Part shown: piece by piece, positions 24,216 through 32,719 of the stretch
Numbering within the stretch: position 1 is the stretch's first letter
How the letters are laid out: each line of letters starts with the position of its first letter
NCBI RefSeq assembly: GCF_017573465.1
Contig: NZ_JAGEPF010000001.1
Span: 1-64,000, forward strand
Length of the DNA: 64,000 nucleotides
Direction of reading: 5' to 3'
From: Actinomadura violacea
Lineage (GTDB): Bacteria; Actinomycetota; Actinomycetes; Streptosporangiales; Streptosporangiaceae
Position numbers and translations under genes: made by a program
The notes under the pieces: model-generated
What the model was told of the DNA's origin: nothing
Seen by the model: only the letters and a program-made list of their open reading frames with translations
The model's database searches: none

Positions 24216-25574
24216 TCAGTGCAGCGCGACCTTCTCGGGGGCCAGGGATCTGCCGGTGACGACCAGCCGCACCGCCGCGGGGAACTGCGTCTCCGGATTC
24301 GCGATGAGGGCGCCGACCTGCCCCGCCGCGGCCATGTCCTCCGCCACCGAACCGGGCCGGACGCCCGTCACGTAGTCGGCGTCCAAGGGTCCCTTCGCCG
24401 CGATGCACCCGCTCGGCAGCACCATGAAGGGCCCCACGAAGACCCGGCTCCCGGACGGGACGAGCGACGCGAACGCGCGGACGACGATCCGCGCGGCCGG
24501 TCCCGTCACCGTGACCGCCTGCAGCCGCTGCAGCGCGTCCCGGACCCGGTCGAGCAGCTCCTGCGTGACGACCCCCGACGCGAGCAGCGACTCCGCGCCG
24601 GGCCCGGTGTCGTAGGGGCGGCTCACCACGTAGGAGTCCCCGACCTGGGTGACGATGGCGCCCAGTTCGGCCTGCGCGCCCTCGATCGCCGCGACGGCCT
24701 TGCGGGCGCTCGCCCGGCTCGGGAAGCCCGGCACCTCGTACACGCCGTCCGCGGCGCACACCGTGACCCGCGTGCCGCGCACGTGCACCTCGTTGATGCG
24801 CTTGTCGAGCCACAACTCCCCGAGCAGATGCTGGCCGCGCAGCACCTGGTAGACCCGGCCGGCGAGGACGCGGTCGCCGTCGGTGTGCCGCATCAGCACT
24901 TCCAGCCACGTCTCGGACAGCCGCGCCTCGGCCGAGGCGGCGATCCGTTCCGCGGCGACCCACGCCGGGTCGGGCGGCGGTCCCGCGTCCGCGCCGCCGC
25001 TCGGCACGGGCGGCACCTTGGGCCCCGCCTCCTGCGGCGCGACGCGCTGCGGCCCGGTGTTCTCCGCGGCGATGTTCTTCGGTCCGGTGTTCTGCGGTCC
25101 GGTGTTCTGCTGCCTGGTGTTCTTCGGTCCGGTGTTCTGCGGTCCGGTGTTCTGCTGCCTGGTGTTCTTCGGTCCGGTGTTCTGCGGCCCGGTGGTGTTC
25201 TGTGCTGGGATGTTCTGCGGTCCGGTGTTCTCCGGCTCGGCGTCCTGCGGCTCGGCGGTGTCGGCGATATCGGCGGGACCCTGCTGGACCGGCGCTTCCG
25301 CGGGAGGCTGCGCCGGCGGCGCCTCCTTCGGCGCCTCGGGCGCCCGGATCCCGTCCGAGAACATGGACGCCCATTCCGCCTGGGCGCCGGACGCCGCCGG
25401 CCCTTCATCGGCCTGCGCCGCCGCGGCCTCGCCGTCCGCGGTGCCGGCCACCCAGCGATCCGGCGCGGACGGCGCGGGCTGCTGCTCCGCGGGCTCCTCC
25501 GGGGGCTCCTCCACGGGCTTGCTGTCGACGCCGAGCGTCGCCCAGAAGTCCGTCCCGCCGGTTGTCGCTGCCAT
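24216..25574 (-). CDS. TadA/CpaF-like protein without Walker A, repeat linker
   Basis: The 452-residue protein starts with a Pro/Glu/Ala-rich region, then Asn-rich pentapeptide repeats (TGPQN, TGPKN, TRQQN), then a globular half. That half follows secretion-ATPase order: LDKRINEVHVRGTRVTV (TadA N-domain), RPYDTGPGAESLLASGVVTQ and VTVTGPAARIVVRAFASLVP, where the Walker A loop would sit but GxxGxGK[ST] is absent. FVGPFMVLP to IANPETQFP matches the later arrangement. I infer an ATPase-derived protein without ATP hydrolysis. GGAAGGA precedes the ATG. It follows the 141-residue gene by 49 bp in one operon. A wholly new family is the alternative. Confidence 0.6.
   Translation of the reverse strand: MAATTGGTDFWATLGVDSKPVEEPPEEPAEQQPAPSAPDRWVAGTADGEAAAAQADEGPAASGAQAEWASMFSDGIRAPEAPKEAPPAQPPAEAPVQQGPADIADTAEPQDAEPENTGPQNIPAQNTTGPQNTGPKNTRQQNTGPQNTGPKNTRQQNTGPQNTGPKNIAAENTGPQRVAPQEAGPKVPPVPSGGADAGPPPDPAWVAAERIAASAEARLSETWLEVLMRHTDGDRVLAGRVYQVLRGQHLLGELWLDKRINEVHVRGTRVTVCAADGVYEVPGFPSRASARKAVAAIEGAQAELGAIVTQVGDSYVVSRPYDTGPGAESLLASGVVTQELLDRVRDALQRLQAVTVTGPAARIVVRAFASLVPSGSRVFVGPFMVLPSGCIAAKGPLDADYVTGVRPGSVAEDMAAAGQVGALIANPETQFPAAVRLVVTGRSLAPEKVALH
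25081..25170. repeat. Two identical 45-bp tandem units
   Basis: Positions 25081-25125 and 25126-25170 are identical, with partial copies on both sides (about 25050-25235). Each encodes three pentapeptides (NTGPQ-type) of the linker of the TadA-like protein. Perfect identity implies recent expansion. Confidence 0.95.
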
Positions 25575-25623
25575 GGATCGTGTCCTTCCGAATGGGTGGG
25601 TCGGTGTTCCGGTGGCGGCCGCC

Positions 25624-26049
25624 TCACCGGCCGCCGCGCACCTCGATCGCCACCGGAGGGAACACGCGGATCCGCACGGGTTCGACGACGGTCCGCGGTT
25701 CGGCGGCGACCTCGACGGCGGGGAGCTTCTCGTCGCGGCCATAGGGTCCGCGGACCGCCTCGATCGCCGCGACATGCCCGTGCCCGGCCCTGCGCTCGCA
25801 CGCGTAGGAGAAGATGTCGCCCGTCGCGGCCTGGGCCTGCATCACCTCGAGGCGCGAGGACTGCTGCCGAGCCGTCGCGTAGTCGTGCAGCCAGATCCCG
25901 CGGCGGACGGCGGCGACGAGTTCCTCTTCCGGCAGGTCCATCGCGCGCGCCTCCGCGTACCCGGCGGCCCGCCCGCCCCAGAACAGCAGCCAGGTGGTCC
26001 GGCGCACCCGGGCGCCCGACTTCCAGGCGCCGATCAGCTCGTTGAGCAC
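25624..26049 (-). CDS. Hypothetical protein, 141 aa, upstream of the TadA-like gene
   Basis: The GTG at 26049 has GGAGAGG at a fitting distance, giving VLNELIGAWKSGARVRRTTW. A longer frame to 26136 is possible. The protein has a Trp-rich N-terminal half (LLFWGGRAAGYAEARAMDLP, IWLHDYATARQQS) and a Val/Pro-rich beta tail. No family is recognised. It is cotranscribed with the TadA-like gene 49 bp downstream, which suggests a shared envelope or secretion-linked role, but this is only context. Confidence 0.55.
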   Translation of the reverse strand: MLNELIGAWKSGARVRRTTWLLFWGGRAAGYAEARAMDLPEEELVAAVRRGIWLHDYATARQQSSRLEVMQAQAATGDIFSYACERRAGHGHVAAIEAVRGPYGRDEKLPAVEVAAEPRTVVEPVRIRVFPPVAIEVRGGR

Positions 26050-26180
26050 GGCCTTCCACCTCTCCACCGCGATCCGGAGTCCGCCCGGAATCGAGCCCTT
26101 CGCGGAAGACCGTCCGCCGCCGTGCGTCACCGGCAAGGGCCTACGCGCCGGTAGGGAGAAGGAGAGGCGCCGCCGGAACG

Positions 26181-26765
26181 CTAGGGCCCGGTGTCCGTGG
26201 GGCGGAGTGCGGTGAGGGTGGTCCGGACGAGGCGGTGGACGGCGTCGGGGTCGTCCAGGTCGCCGGCGGCGGCGAGTGCGTGCAGGCAGTAGAGGGTGAG
26301 TTCGCCGGTCGGGACGTCCGCGCGCACCGCGTCGGCCGCGGCGGCTTCGCCGAGCAGGCCGTCGACGAAGTCGCGCAGCCGCCGGTGGGCCGCGGCGACG
26401 TGTTCGCCGCTGTGGAGCCGGCCCGCGAGGTCGCCGTCGTGCCCGCGGCGGTGGAACAGCATCCCGGCGTAGGCCGCCAGCACCGCCTCCAGGCGTTCGG
26501 CGGCGCCGGTGGTCCGGTCGCGGGTCCGGAGCAGTTCCTGCAGGTGGTGGTCGATCTGGCGGTCGTGCCAGGCGCGCAGGATGGACTCGACGTCGGGGAA
26601 GTACTTGTAGAGCGTCGCGCGGCCGATCCCGGTGTCCTTGGCGATCTGGGACATCGTCACGCCGGTCAGCCCGCGTTCGGCGACCAGCGCGGCGGTGGCG
26701 TCGAGGGTCGCCTCCCGGACCGCGTCGCGGTGCGCCTCGATCGTCTGGCTCCAGATCCTCGGCAT
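26181..26765 (-). CDS. TetR-family transcriptional regulator
   Basis: The 194-residue protein has an N-terminal HTH (AALVAERGLTGVTMSQIAKD, TGIGRATLYKYFPDVESIL) and a helical C-terminal ligand domain. It faces the ABC/P450 operon across a 161-bp gap holding the palindrome ACATAG-ACA-CTATGT, so it is the probable repressor of that operon and of itself. The inducer may be a substrate of the transporter or P450. No good alternative start is seen. Confidence 0.85.
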   Translation of the reverse strand: MPRIWSQTIEAHRDAVREATLDATAALVAERGLTGVTMSQIAKDTGIGRATLYKYFPDVESILRAWHDRQIDHHLQELLRTRDRTTGAAERLEAVLAAYAGMLFHRRGHDGDLAGRLHSGEHVAAAHRRLRDFVDGLLGEAAAADAVRADVPTGELTLYCLHALAAAGDLDDPDAVHRLVRTTLTALRPTDTGP

Positions 26766-26845
26766 GCGGACCAGCCTACGCCGCGTCGCCGTCTCGCCCA
26801 GATGCCTTGAGGGCGACGATCCATGCGCTTAGTAGACAGTATGGC

Positions 26846-26863
26846 TTGACATAGACACTATGT
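26846..26863. promoter_or_regulatory. Promoter -35-like TTGACA and TetR operator
   Basis: TTGACA (26846-26851) overlaps the 15-bp palindrome ACATAG-ACA-CTATGT (26849-26863) between the TetR gene and the ABC operon. Repressor binding would cover the -35 box. The exact -10 box is unclear. Confidence 0.6.
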
Positions 26864-26926
26864 ATCGCAAAAGTTGGGGCACGGCGCCGCTCGGACGGCG
26901 CCGTCCCGGATGACGAGGAGCGCGCG

Positions 26927-27091
26927 ATGCCCGATCTGCCGTCCCACCCCGAGACCGAGGGCCCCGGCGGGCCCGCGATCGCCGCCCGGCCGCGACGCCG
27001 CAGGGCGCTCGCCATCGCCGCCGCCGTCGGCGTGGTCCTCCTGGTCGTCGTGCTGCACCTGACCGGCGTCATCAGCATGGGAGAGCACTGA
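26927..27091 (+). CDS. 54-residue single-span membrane peptide, first gene of the ABC operon
   Basis: GAGGAG lies 6 bp before the ATG at 26927. The peptide has a Pro/Gly/Arg-rich cytosolic stretch of about 28 residues, then a single hydrophobic helix (ALAIAAAVGVVLLVVVLHLT) and a short GVISMGEH tail. Its stop overlaps the start of the ATP-binding gene (ATGA), so both are translated together. I do not recognise it. A small accessory subunit of the ABC exporter is a reasonable guess. It is shorter than most gene finders' cutoff. Confidence 0.7.
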   Translation: MPDLPSHPETEGPGGPAIAARPRRRRALAIAAAVGVVLLVVVLHLTGVISMGEH

Positions 27092-28026
27092 TGATCGAGG
27101 TCGACGGGCTGGTCAAGCGCTACGGCGGCGTCACCGCGGTCGACGGCCTGTCGTTCACCGTCCCGCCCGGTTCGGTGACCGGGTTCCTCGGACCGAACGG
27201 CGCGGGGAAGTCGACGACGATGCGGATGATCCTCGGGCTGGACGCGCCCACCGCGGGGTCGGTCACGGTCAACGGCCGGCCCTACACCGGGTACCGCCGC
27301 CCGCTCCGCGAGGTCGGGGCGCTCCTGGACGCCAGGGCCGTGGCCGGCGGACGGTCCGCCCGCGACCATCTGATGTGGCTGGCGCTGAGCAACGGCATAC
27401 CCCGGTCGCGGGTGGACGAGGTGCTCGGGCAGGTCGGGCTGGCGTCGGCGGCGCGCAAGCACGCCGGCGGCTTCTCGCTCGGCATGGCGCAGCGGCTCGG
27501 GATCGCCGCGGCGCTGCTGGGCGACCCGCCGGTGCTGATGTTCGACGAGCCCGTCAACGGCCTGGACCCCGACGGCGTCGCCTGGATCCGGACGCTGCTG
27601 AGGTCGCTGGCCGCGCAGGGCCGCACCGTGTTCCTGTCCAGCCACCTGATGAGCGAGATGGCGCGGACCGCCGACCGGCTCGTCATCGTCGGGCGCGGCA
27701 GGCTCATCGCCGAGACCACCGTCTCCGGCCTGCTCGCCGACGGCGGCGACGACCACGTCCGGGTCCGCTCGGCCGAGGCCGGCGACCTGGCGCGGCTGCT
27801 CGCCGAGCACGGCGCCGCCGTGGCACGCGACCCGGACGGCGCCCTGCGGGTCACCGGCGCCACCGCCGGCGAGATCGGCGGCCTCGCGCGCGCTCGGGGG
27901 ATCGGCCTGCTGGAGCTGTCGCCGCAGCGGATGTCGCTGGAGCAGCGCTACATGGAGCTGACCCGCGACGCCGCCGAATACCGGGCCGGCGATCCGGTGC
28001 CGGCCCCGACGGGTTCCGCGAAGTGA
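27091..28026 (+). CDS. ABC transporter ATP-binding protein
   Basis: The 311-residue protein has Walker A GPNGAGKS (about 39-46), the Q/DxxxGxL region, and a signature variant FSLGMAQRLG in place of LSGGQ. Walker B is VLMFDEPVNGLDP, then the switch His in FLSSHLMSE. The extra C-terminal 90 residues are typical of DrrA/CcmA-like drug and lantibiotic exporters. It works with the permease 11 bp downstream, probably as a dimer on the inner membrane. The start overlaps the preceding peptide gene. Regulated by the divergent TetR. Confidence 0.9.
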   Translation: MIEVDGLVKRYGGVTAVDGLSFTVPPGSVTGFLGPNGAGKSTTMRMILGLDAPTAGSVTVNGRPYTGYRRPLREVGALLDARAVAGGRSARDHLMWLALSNGIPRSRVDEVLGQVGLASAARKHAGGFSLGMAQRLGIAAALLGDPPVLMFDEPVNGLDPDGVAWIRTLLRSLAAQGRTVFLSSHLMSEMARTADRLVIVGRGRLIAETTVSGLLADGGDDHVRVRSAEAGDLARLLAEHGAAVARDPDGALRVTGATAGEIGGLARARGIGLLELSPQRMSLEQRYMELTRDAAEYRAGDPVPAPTGSAK

Positions 28027-28037
28027 AGGGCACCGCA

Positions 28038-28844
28038 ATGATCGTTGCCACCGCGCCGTCCGGCCGCCGCCGAAGCGACTTCGTCGATGTGCTGCGGGCG
28101 GAGCTGTGCAAGCTGCGCACCGTCCGCTCCACCACGTGGGCCCTGCTGGTCGCGTTCGCCTCGAACATCGGCTTCGCCGTCCTCGTCGCGACCGTCCTGG
28201 TTCCTCGGCTGGACGCGGGTGAACGCGCCCGCGTCGACGTCGTCCAACTCGCGCTGGCGGGCGTGCACCTGTCGCAGATCGCGTTCGGCGTGCTCGGCGC
28301 CCTGACCATCACCGCCGAGTACGGGAGCGGAATGATCCGCACGACGCTGGCCGCCGTCCCGCGGCGCCGCACGGTGCTCGCGGCGAAGGCGCTGGTGTTC
28401 ACGGGTGTGGCGCTGCCCGCGTCCATCGCATCCGCGTTCGCCGCCTACCTCGTCTTCCGAGCGGCCCTGCCCGCGCACACACTGGCCGGCACGTCGCTGG
28501 CCGCCCCCGGCGTCGCCCGCGCCGTGGCCGGCGGCGGCCTCTACCTGACCGCGCTCGGCCTGCTCGGATTCGGCCTCGGCGCGATGCTGCGCTCGTCGGC
28601 GGGCGCGATCGCGACCCTGTTCGGGCTGCTGTTCATCCCCCCGCTGCTGCTGGACCTGCTCCCGGGCACGTGGAAGAGCACCGTCGGCCCCTACATCCCG
28701 ATGCAGTCCGGCGACCAGATCTACGTCGCCGCCCACCGCGAAGCGGCCGCCCTCGGACCGTGGACGGGATTCGGCGTGTTCTGCCTCTACGCCGCGGCCG
28801 CCCTGGCCGCCGGCTTCGTCCTCACCGACCGGCGCGACGCCTGA
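28038..28844 (+). CDS. ABC-2-type transporter permease
   Basis: The ATG at 28038 lies 11 bp after the ATPase stop. The 268-residue protein has six hydrophobic segments (first at LLVAFASNIGFAVLVATVLV), with the ABC-2 signature region of coupling helices (AEYGSGMIRTTLAAVPRR). It ends with a last helix and a basic tail (TDRRDA). It forms the channel of an exporter with the upstream ATPase. Its substrate is unknown; the P450 encoded next suggests a lipophilic metabolite. The earlier part of the open frame is a shadow of the ATPase gene. Confidence 0.9.
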   Translation: MIVATAPSGRRRSDFVDVLRAELCKLRTVRSTTWALLVAFASNIGFAVLVATVLVPRLDAGERARVDVVQLALAGVHLSQIAFGVLGALTITAEYGSGMIRTTLAAVPRRRTVLAAKALVFTGVALPASIASAFAAYLVFRAALPAHTLAGTSLAAPGVARAVAGGGLYLTALGLLGFGLGAMLRSSAGAIATLFGLLFIPPLLLDLLPGTWKSTVGPYIPMQSGDQIYVAAHREAAALGPWTGFGVFCLYAAAALAAGFVLTDRRDA

Positions 28845-28896
28845 AGCCGTCGTGAACGACCCGCGCCAGACCGTCCGACCAGGAAGGACGTCACGC

Positions 28897-30477
28897 ATGC
28901 TCGCATCCGAGGCCCGCGTCCCCACGGACCGCGCCGACCGCTATCTCAAGCAACTGTGCAAGCACGTCGACCAGATGGGCGCGCTTGCTCCCCGGCACGG
29001 CCACGACCTGGTGCGGCACACCGAGGGCGTCATCGAGTTCGGCACCGGGCGCTGCACGCTGCGGGCCGACGGCGAAGGGCTGACGCTGCGCGCCGAAGCC
29101 GCCGACCGGCGATCCCTCGACCGGCTCCAGGACGCCATCACCGGGCGCATCCGGCGCATCGGCCGCCGCGACGCCTTGGCCGTCACCTGGACGCCGGCCG
29201 GAACGGGCCCGGAGAGCGCGGCGGCGATCGTCGGCGAACTGCTGACGCCCGAAGGCCGCGCCGACCCGTTCCCGCTCTACGCCCGCGCGCATCGCCTCGG
29301 GCCCGTCTCCGAGATCGCGGACGGCCGGTTCCTGGTCTGCGGGTATGCGGCGGTCGACCGGGTCCTCCGCGATCCCGGCTTCGGACCGGCGGCACGCCCG
29401 CCGAAGGACCCCGGCGGCGCGGCCGGCCGGTCGCCGTCGATGGCCAGGTCGATCCTCTGGGCCGGTCCGCCCGACCACGGGCGCATGCGGTCGCTCATCT
29501 CCCAGGTCTTCACCGCGCGCCGCGTCGCGGCCCTGCGGCCGGCGATCGAGGACGCCGTCGACGCCCTGCTCGACGGCCTCGCCGAAGCCGGCGCGGACGG
29601 CCGCCCGGCCGACTTCATGGACCGGTTCGCCTTCCCGCTGCCCGTCACCGTCATCTGCGAGCTGCTCGGCGTCCCGGCGGCCGACCGGCACCGCTTCCGC
29701 CGGCCGGCCGCCGACCTGACCGGGGCGCTCGAACTCCCGGCCCTCGCGTCCCCGCCCGGCGCCCCGGACGGCCCGGACGCGGACGGCCCGGCCGGCGCGG
29801 CCGCACGCGAACTGGCCGGATACTTCACCCGGCTGATCCGCGAGCGCCGGGCCGCCCCGCGCGACGATCTCGTCAGCGCCCTGGTGGCGGCCCGCGACGC
29901 CGGCGACGGCCGGCTGTCGGACGAGGAGCTGCTCGCCAACCTCGTCCTGCTGCTCGTCGCGGGCTTCGAGACCACCGCCGGCCTGCTCGGCAACGGCCTG
30001 GCGATCCTGCTGGACCGGCCGGACGTCCTCGCGGGGCTGCGCTCCGGCGGGATCGCCGTGCCGGGATTCGTCGAGGAGGTCCTGCGCTACGACAGCCCGG
30101 TGCAGGTCACCACGCGCGTCGCGCGCACCGGCGGCCTCACGGCCGGCGGCCTGCCCGTCCCCGAGGGCGGCGAAGTGGTCCTGCTCATCGGCGCCGCCAA
30201 CCGCGACCCCGCCCGCTACCGCGACCCCGGCCGTTTCGACCCGTCCCGTCCCGACGTCAGACCGCTCAGCTTCGGCGCCGGCCCGCACATCTGCCTCGGC
30301 AACGGCCTGGCCCGCCTCGAAGCCGCCGTCGCCCTGCCCCGGCTGCTCGCCCGCTTCCCGGCGATCTCCGCCGTCCCCGGCGCACCGCGCACCCGCCGCG
30401 ACCGCCTCGTCCTGCGCGGCCACGAGACCTTCCCGGTACGCCTCGTCCCGGCACCCCCATCCGACGACGCCCGATGA
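28897..30477 (+). CDS. DUF2218-cytochrome P450 fusion
   Basis: The ATG at 28897 follows AGGAAGGA. Residues 1-100 match DUF2218 (EARVPTDRADRYLKQLCKHV, FGTGRCTLRADGEGLTLRAE, GRRDALAVTWTP). Residues 105-526 are a class-I bacterial P450: I-helix LLVAGFETTAGLLGNG, ExxR in EEVLRYDSP, and heme loop FGAGPHICLGNGLARLE with the ligand Cys. No ferredoxin is nearby. The two parts are in one uninterrupted frame with no start signal between them. P450s use O2 and two electrons to oxidise substrates, unknown here. The gene is 52 bp after the ABC permease, so it probably shares the operon and TetR control. Confidence 0.85.
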   Translation: MLASEARVPTDRADRYLKQLCKHVDQMGALAPRHGHDLVRHTEGVIEFGTGRCTLRADGEGLTLRAEAADRRSLDRLQDAITGRIRRIGRRDALAVTWTPAGTGPESAAAIVGELLTPEGRADPFPLYARAHRLGPVSEIADGRFLVCGYAAVDRVLRDPGFGPAARPPKDPGGAAGRSPSMARSILWAGPPDHGRMRSLISQVFTARRVAALRPAIEDAVDALLDGLAEAGADGRPADFMDRFAFPLPVTVICELLGVPAADRHRFRRPAADLTGALELPALASPPGAPDGPDADGPAGAAARELAGYFTRLIRERRAAPRDDLVSALVAARDAGDGRLSDEELLANLVLLLVAGFETTAGLLGNGLAILLDRPDVLAGLRSGGIAVPGFVEEVLRYDSPVQVTTRVARTGGLTAGGLPVPEGGEVVLLIGAANRDPARYRDPGRFDPSRPDVRPLSFGAGPHICLGNGLARLEAAVALPRLLARFPAISAVPGAPRTRRDRLVLRGHETFPVRLVPAPPSDDAR

Positions 30478-30497
30478 CCGAGGCGATCAACAGCAAA

Positions 30498-30531
30498 GCG
30501 GCCCCGCGCCACGGAAGTGGGGCGGGGCCGC
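30498..30531. terminator. Bidirectional hairpin between convergent genes
   Basis: GCGGCCCCGC (30498-30507) pairs perfectly with GCGGGGCCGC (30522-30531). It lies 21 bp after the P450 stop and 21 bp after the leftward gene's stop, so it can serve both. Confidence 0.75.
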
Positions 30532-30551
30532 GGTGCGGCTTGCGGGGAGGG

Positions 30552-32018
30552 TCAGCCGTTCCAGCCGGAGGTGAGCTGCTGGCGCGCGGCGAAACCGGTC
30601 GCGCGGCCCGCGTAGACGTACATGACGCCGGTGTTGCTCTGCACGCCGATCAGGTCGGCCTTGCCGTCGCCGGTGACGTCGCCGGTGTAGGTGAGCGAGC
30701 GGATGCCGCCCCAGCCGGAGCCGAGCTCCTTGCGGGTGCCGAGCGCCTTGGACGCGCCGGGGTAGACCCACAGCGTGCCCTCGGAGATCCGCACCGCGAT
30801 CAGGTCGGCCTTGCCGTCGCCGGTGATGTCGTTGACGCCGACCAGCTTCGTCATGCCGTTCCAGCCGCTGTTCCCGATCTTGATGCGGGAGCCGAGCGCC
30901 TTGGACTTGCCCGGGTAGACCCACAGCGTGCCGTCGGACGTCTTCGTGGCGATGAGGTCGGGCTTGCCGTCACCGGTGAGGTCGGGGATGGAGGTGAGGT
31001 CCTTCATCCCGTTCCAGCCGCCCGTACCGATCTTGATGCGGGTGCCGAGGGCGTTCGTGCCGCCGGGGTAGAGCCACAGGGTGCCGTCGGACTTCTGCAC
31101 CGCGACGAGGTCGGCCTTGCCGTCGCCGGTGAGGTCGCCGATGCCGGTGAGCTCGGTCATGCCGTTCCAGCCGCCGGTGCCGATCACCTTGCGGGCCGAC
31201 GCGGCCAGCGCGGGGCCGGGGTAGAGCCACAGCTTCCCGGTCGCGCGGTCGACGCCGGCCAGGTCGGCCTTGCCGTCCCCGGTCATGTCGCCGACGGCCG
31301 ACAGGTCGGCGTCGGTGTGGCCGGTGACCTTGTCCAGGCCGTAGGACTGCGCGTCCGCGGCGAGCTTGGCGGCGCTGATGGTGTGCGAGCCGCCGGTCGG
31401 CTTCCACGGGTCCCAGACGGTGATCGTGCCGGCCTTGGTGTCGTAGCCGTAGGCGATGATGGCGTGGCCGACCTTGGAGCCGGACATGCCGGCGTTCCAG
31501 GGCAGCTTCTCCATCCACACGCCGAGGACGGGCGCCCGCTTGAGCACGCCGATGTCGTAGGAGACGTTCGCCATCATCTTCGACGCCGTCGAGACGTCGG
31601 TGAAGCCGTAGCTGTAGCCGAGCGGGTCCACGTACCCGTTCATGACGGGCAGCGACTGGTTGCCGGTGGTGCCGTGGGCCGCCGTCGTGCCCATCTGGGT
31701 GGCGAGGGTGTCCTGGCTGACGGACACGCCGAACGTCGACAGGCTCATCGACGCCGAGGTCGGCACGCACTTGTAGTTGGTGTTCTGGTACTGGCCCTTC
31801 AGGGACAGCTTCGCCGCGGTGGGCGCCGCGGCGGCGGCCGCGGCCGAGACCTTCGGCGCCATGAGGGTCTTGTTCGCCTTGACGACGGCGTCGCCGCGCG
31901 GCGGACGGGGAGCCGGGGACGCTTCGGCCGCGGGGGCCGTCACGGCCACTCCCGCGGCTGCGAGCGCGAGCGAGGCCAAGGGGGCGGCGAATCGCAGGCG
32001 CCGGCCTGACGTCTTCAT
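30552..32018 (-). CDS. Secreted C39-like peptidase with FG-GAP/VCBS repeats
   Basis: The 488-residue protein begins with a signal peptide (MKTSGRRLRF, then a hydrophobic Ala/Leu run, AXA site near residue 33). Residues 75-225 are a C39-like papain-fold domain: Cys in NYKCVPTSASMS, His in GHAIIAYGYD, Asp in TVWDPWK. From 235 on are five repeats with calcium-binding loops such as GDMTGDGKADLAGVD and WLYPG blades, forming a beta-propeller. It is probably an exported protease or amidase that binds a surface or sugar through the propeller. It converges on the P450 gene. An inactive C39-like module is the alternative. Confidence 0.8.
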   Translation of the reverse strand: MKTSGRRLRFAAPLASLALAAAGVAVTAPAAEASPAPRPPRGDAVVKANKTLMAPKVSAAAAAAAPTAAKLSLKGQYQNTNYKCVPTSASMSLSTFGVSVSQDTLATQMGTTAAHGTTGNQSLPVMNGYVDPLGYSYGFTDVSTASKMMANVSYDIGVLKRAPVLGVWMEKLPWNAGMSGSKVGHAIIAYGYDTKAGTITVWDPWKPTGGSHTISAAKLAADAQSYGLDKVTGHTDADLSAVGDMTGDGKADLAGVDRATGKLWLYPGPALAASARKVIGTGGWNGMTELTGIGDLTGDGKADLVAVQKSDGTLWLYPGGTNALGTRIKIGTGGWNGMKDLTSIPDLTGDGKPDLIATKTSDGTLWVYPGKSKALGSRIKIGNSGWNGMTKLVGVNDITGDGKADLIAVRISEGTLWVYPGASKALGTRKELGSGWGGIRSLTYTGDVTGDGKADLIGVQSNTGVMYVYAGRATGFAARQQLTSGWNG

Positions 32019-32227
32019 GGGGGGTCTCCTCGCATTCGGGGGGAGCGGCCCGTTCTCCCGGTCACGGGAAGGGAGGCCACGCCTATGGGGGGACGCCGGC
32101 GGTCACACGGACCCGCGCCGCCCGGAACTTCGCCGCCGTCACGGAGCGCCATTCCCCCGTAAGCGGCGAAATGGATGTTAGCGGATGATGATCAGTTTTG
32201 GCCGAAATGATCGCCGGAGGCTCCGGG

Positions 32228-32719
32228 TCAGCGCCGTCCGCGCCGGTGCGCCCCGTCTCCGGGCCGGGGCCGGCGCGCCTCCGCGGCGAGGTAGGCGGCG
32301 AGGACGACGACGGCGGCCGCTTCGAGGGCGAGGGCCAGCCAGACGGTGGTCCGGTAGCCGTACTCGTGGAAGCCGAACAGCGACGCCTGCTCGCTGATGA
32401 GCAGGCCGATGATCGTGCCGAGGAGGAACACGATCCCGCCGAGCGCGACGAGGGCGTGCGGCGCGCGGCCGACGATCGGCAGCGACCCGACGATCGGCAT
32501 CGACCCGAGCGGCGCGAGCAGCGAGAGGCCGAGCACGACGGCGCTGGCGAAGTTGGCCGCGAACAGGTCGCCGATGATCGGGATCACGCGGTAGTAGTCG
32601 GCGAAGTACTCGTACAGGTGCACGGCGCCGACGCCGAACAGCAGGAGCGCGGCCAGGCCGCGCAGCAGGACCGGCGGGAACGGTACCGGCGTGGTCGCGG
32701 CGAGGTCAGAGGCCGCCAT
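32228..32719 (-). CDS. Four-helix membrane protein
   Basis: The 163-residue protein has four hydrophobic helices (first VLLRGLAALLLFGVGAVHLY) and a basic C-terminal tail. I do not recognise a catalytic motif. It is the last gene of a leftward operon with two Lipoprotein_15 genes, overlapping the preceding stop by 14 bp. GGGGAG lies before its ATG. By context it could be a membrane partner of the lipoproteins in an envelope redox or transport complex, but nothing proves this. Confidence 0.7.
   Translation of the reverse strand: MAASDLAATTPVPFPPVLLRGLAALLLFGVGAVHLYEYFADYYRVIPIIGDLFAANFASAVVLGLSLLAPLGSMPIVGSLPIVGRAPHALVALGGIVFLLGTIIGLLISEQASLFGFHEYGYRTTVWLALALEAAAVVVLAAYLAAEARRPRPGDGAHRRGRR

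Noticed and set aside
25050..25235. CRISPR-like repeat array
   Set aside because: The repeats have no spacers and are in-frame coding repeats of the linker protein.
28956..32009. Rightward 1017-residue frame across P450 and the FG-GAP gene
   Set aside because: Out of frame with the P450 and antisense to the secreted protein; the composition is not coding-like.
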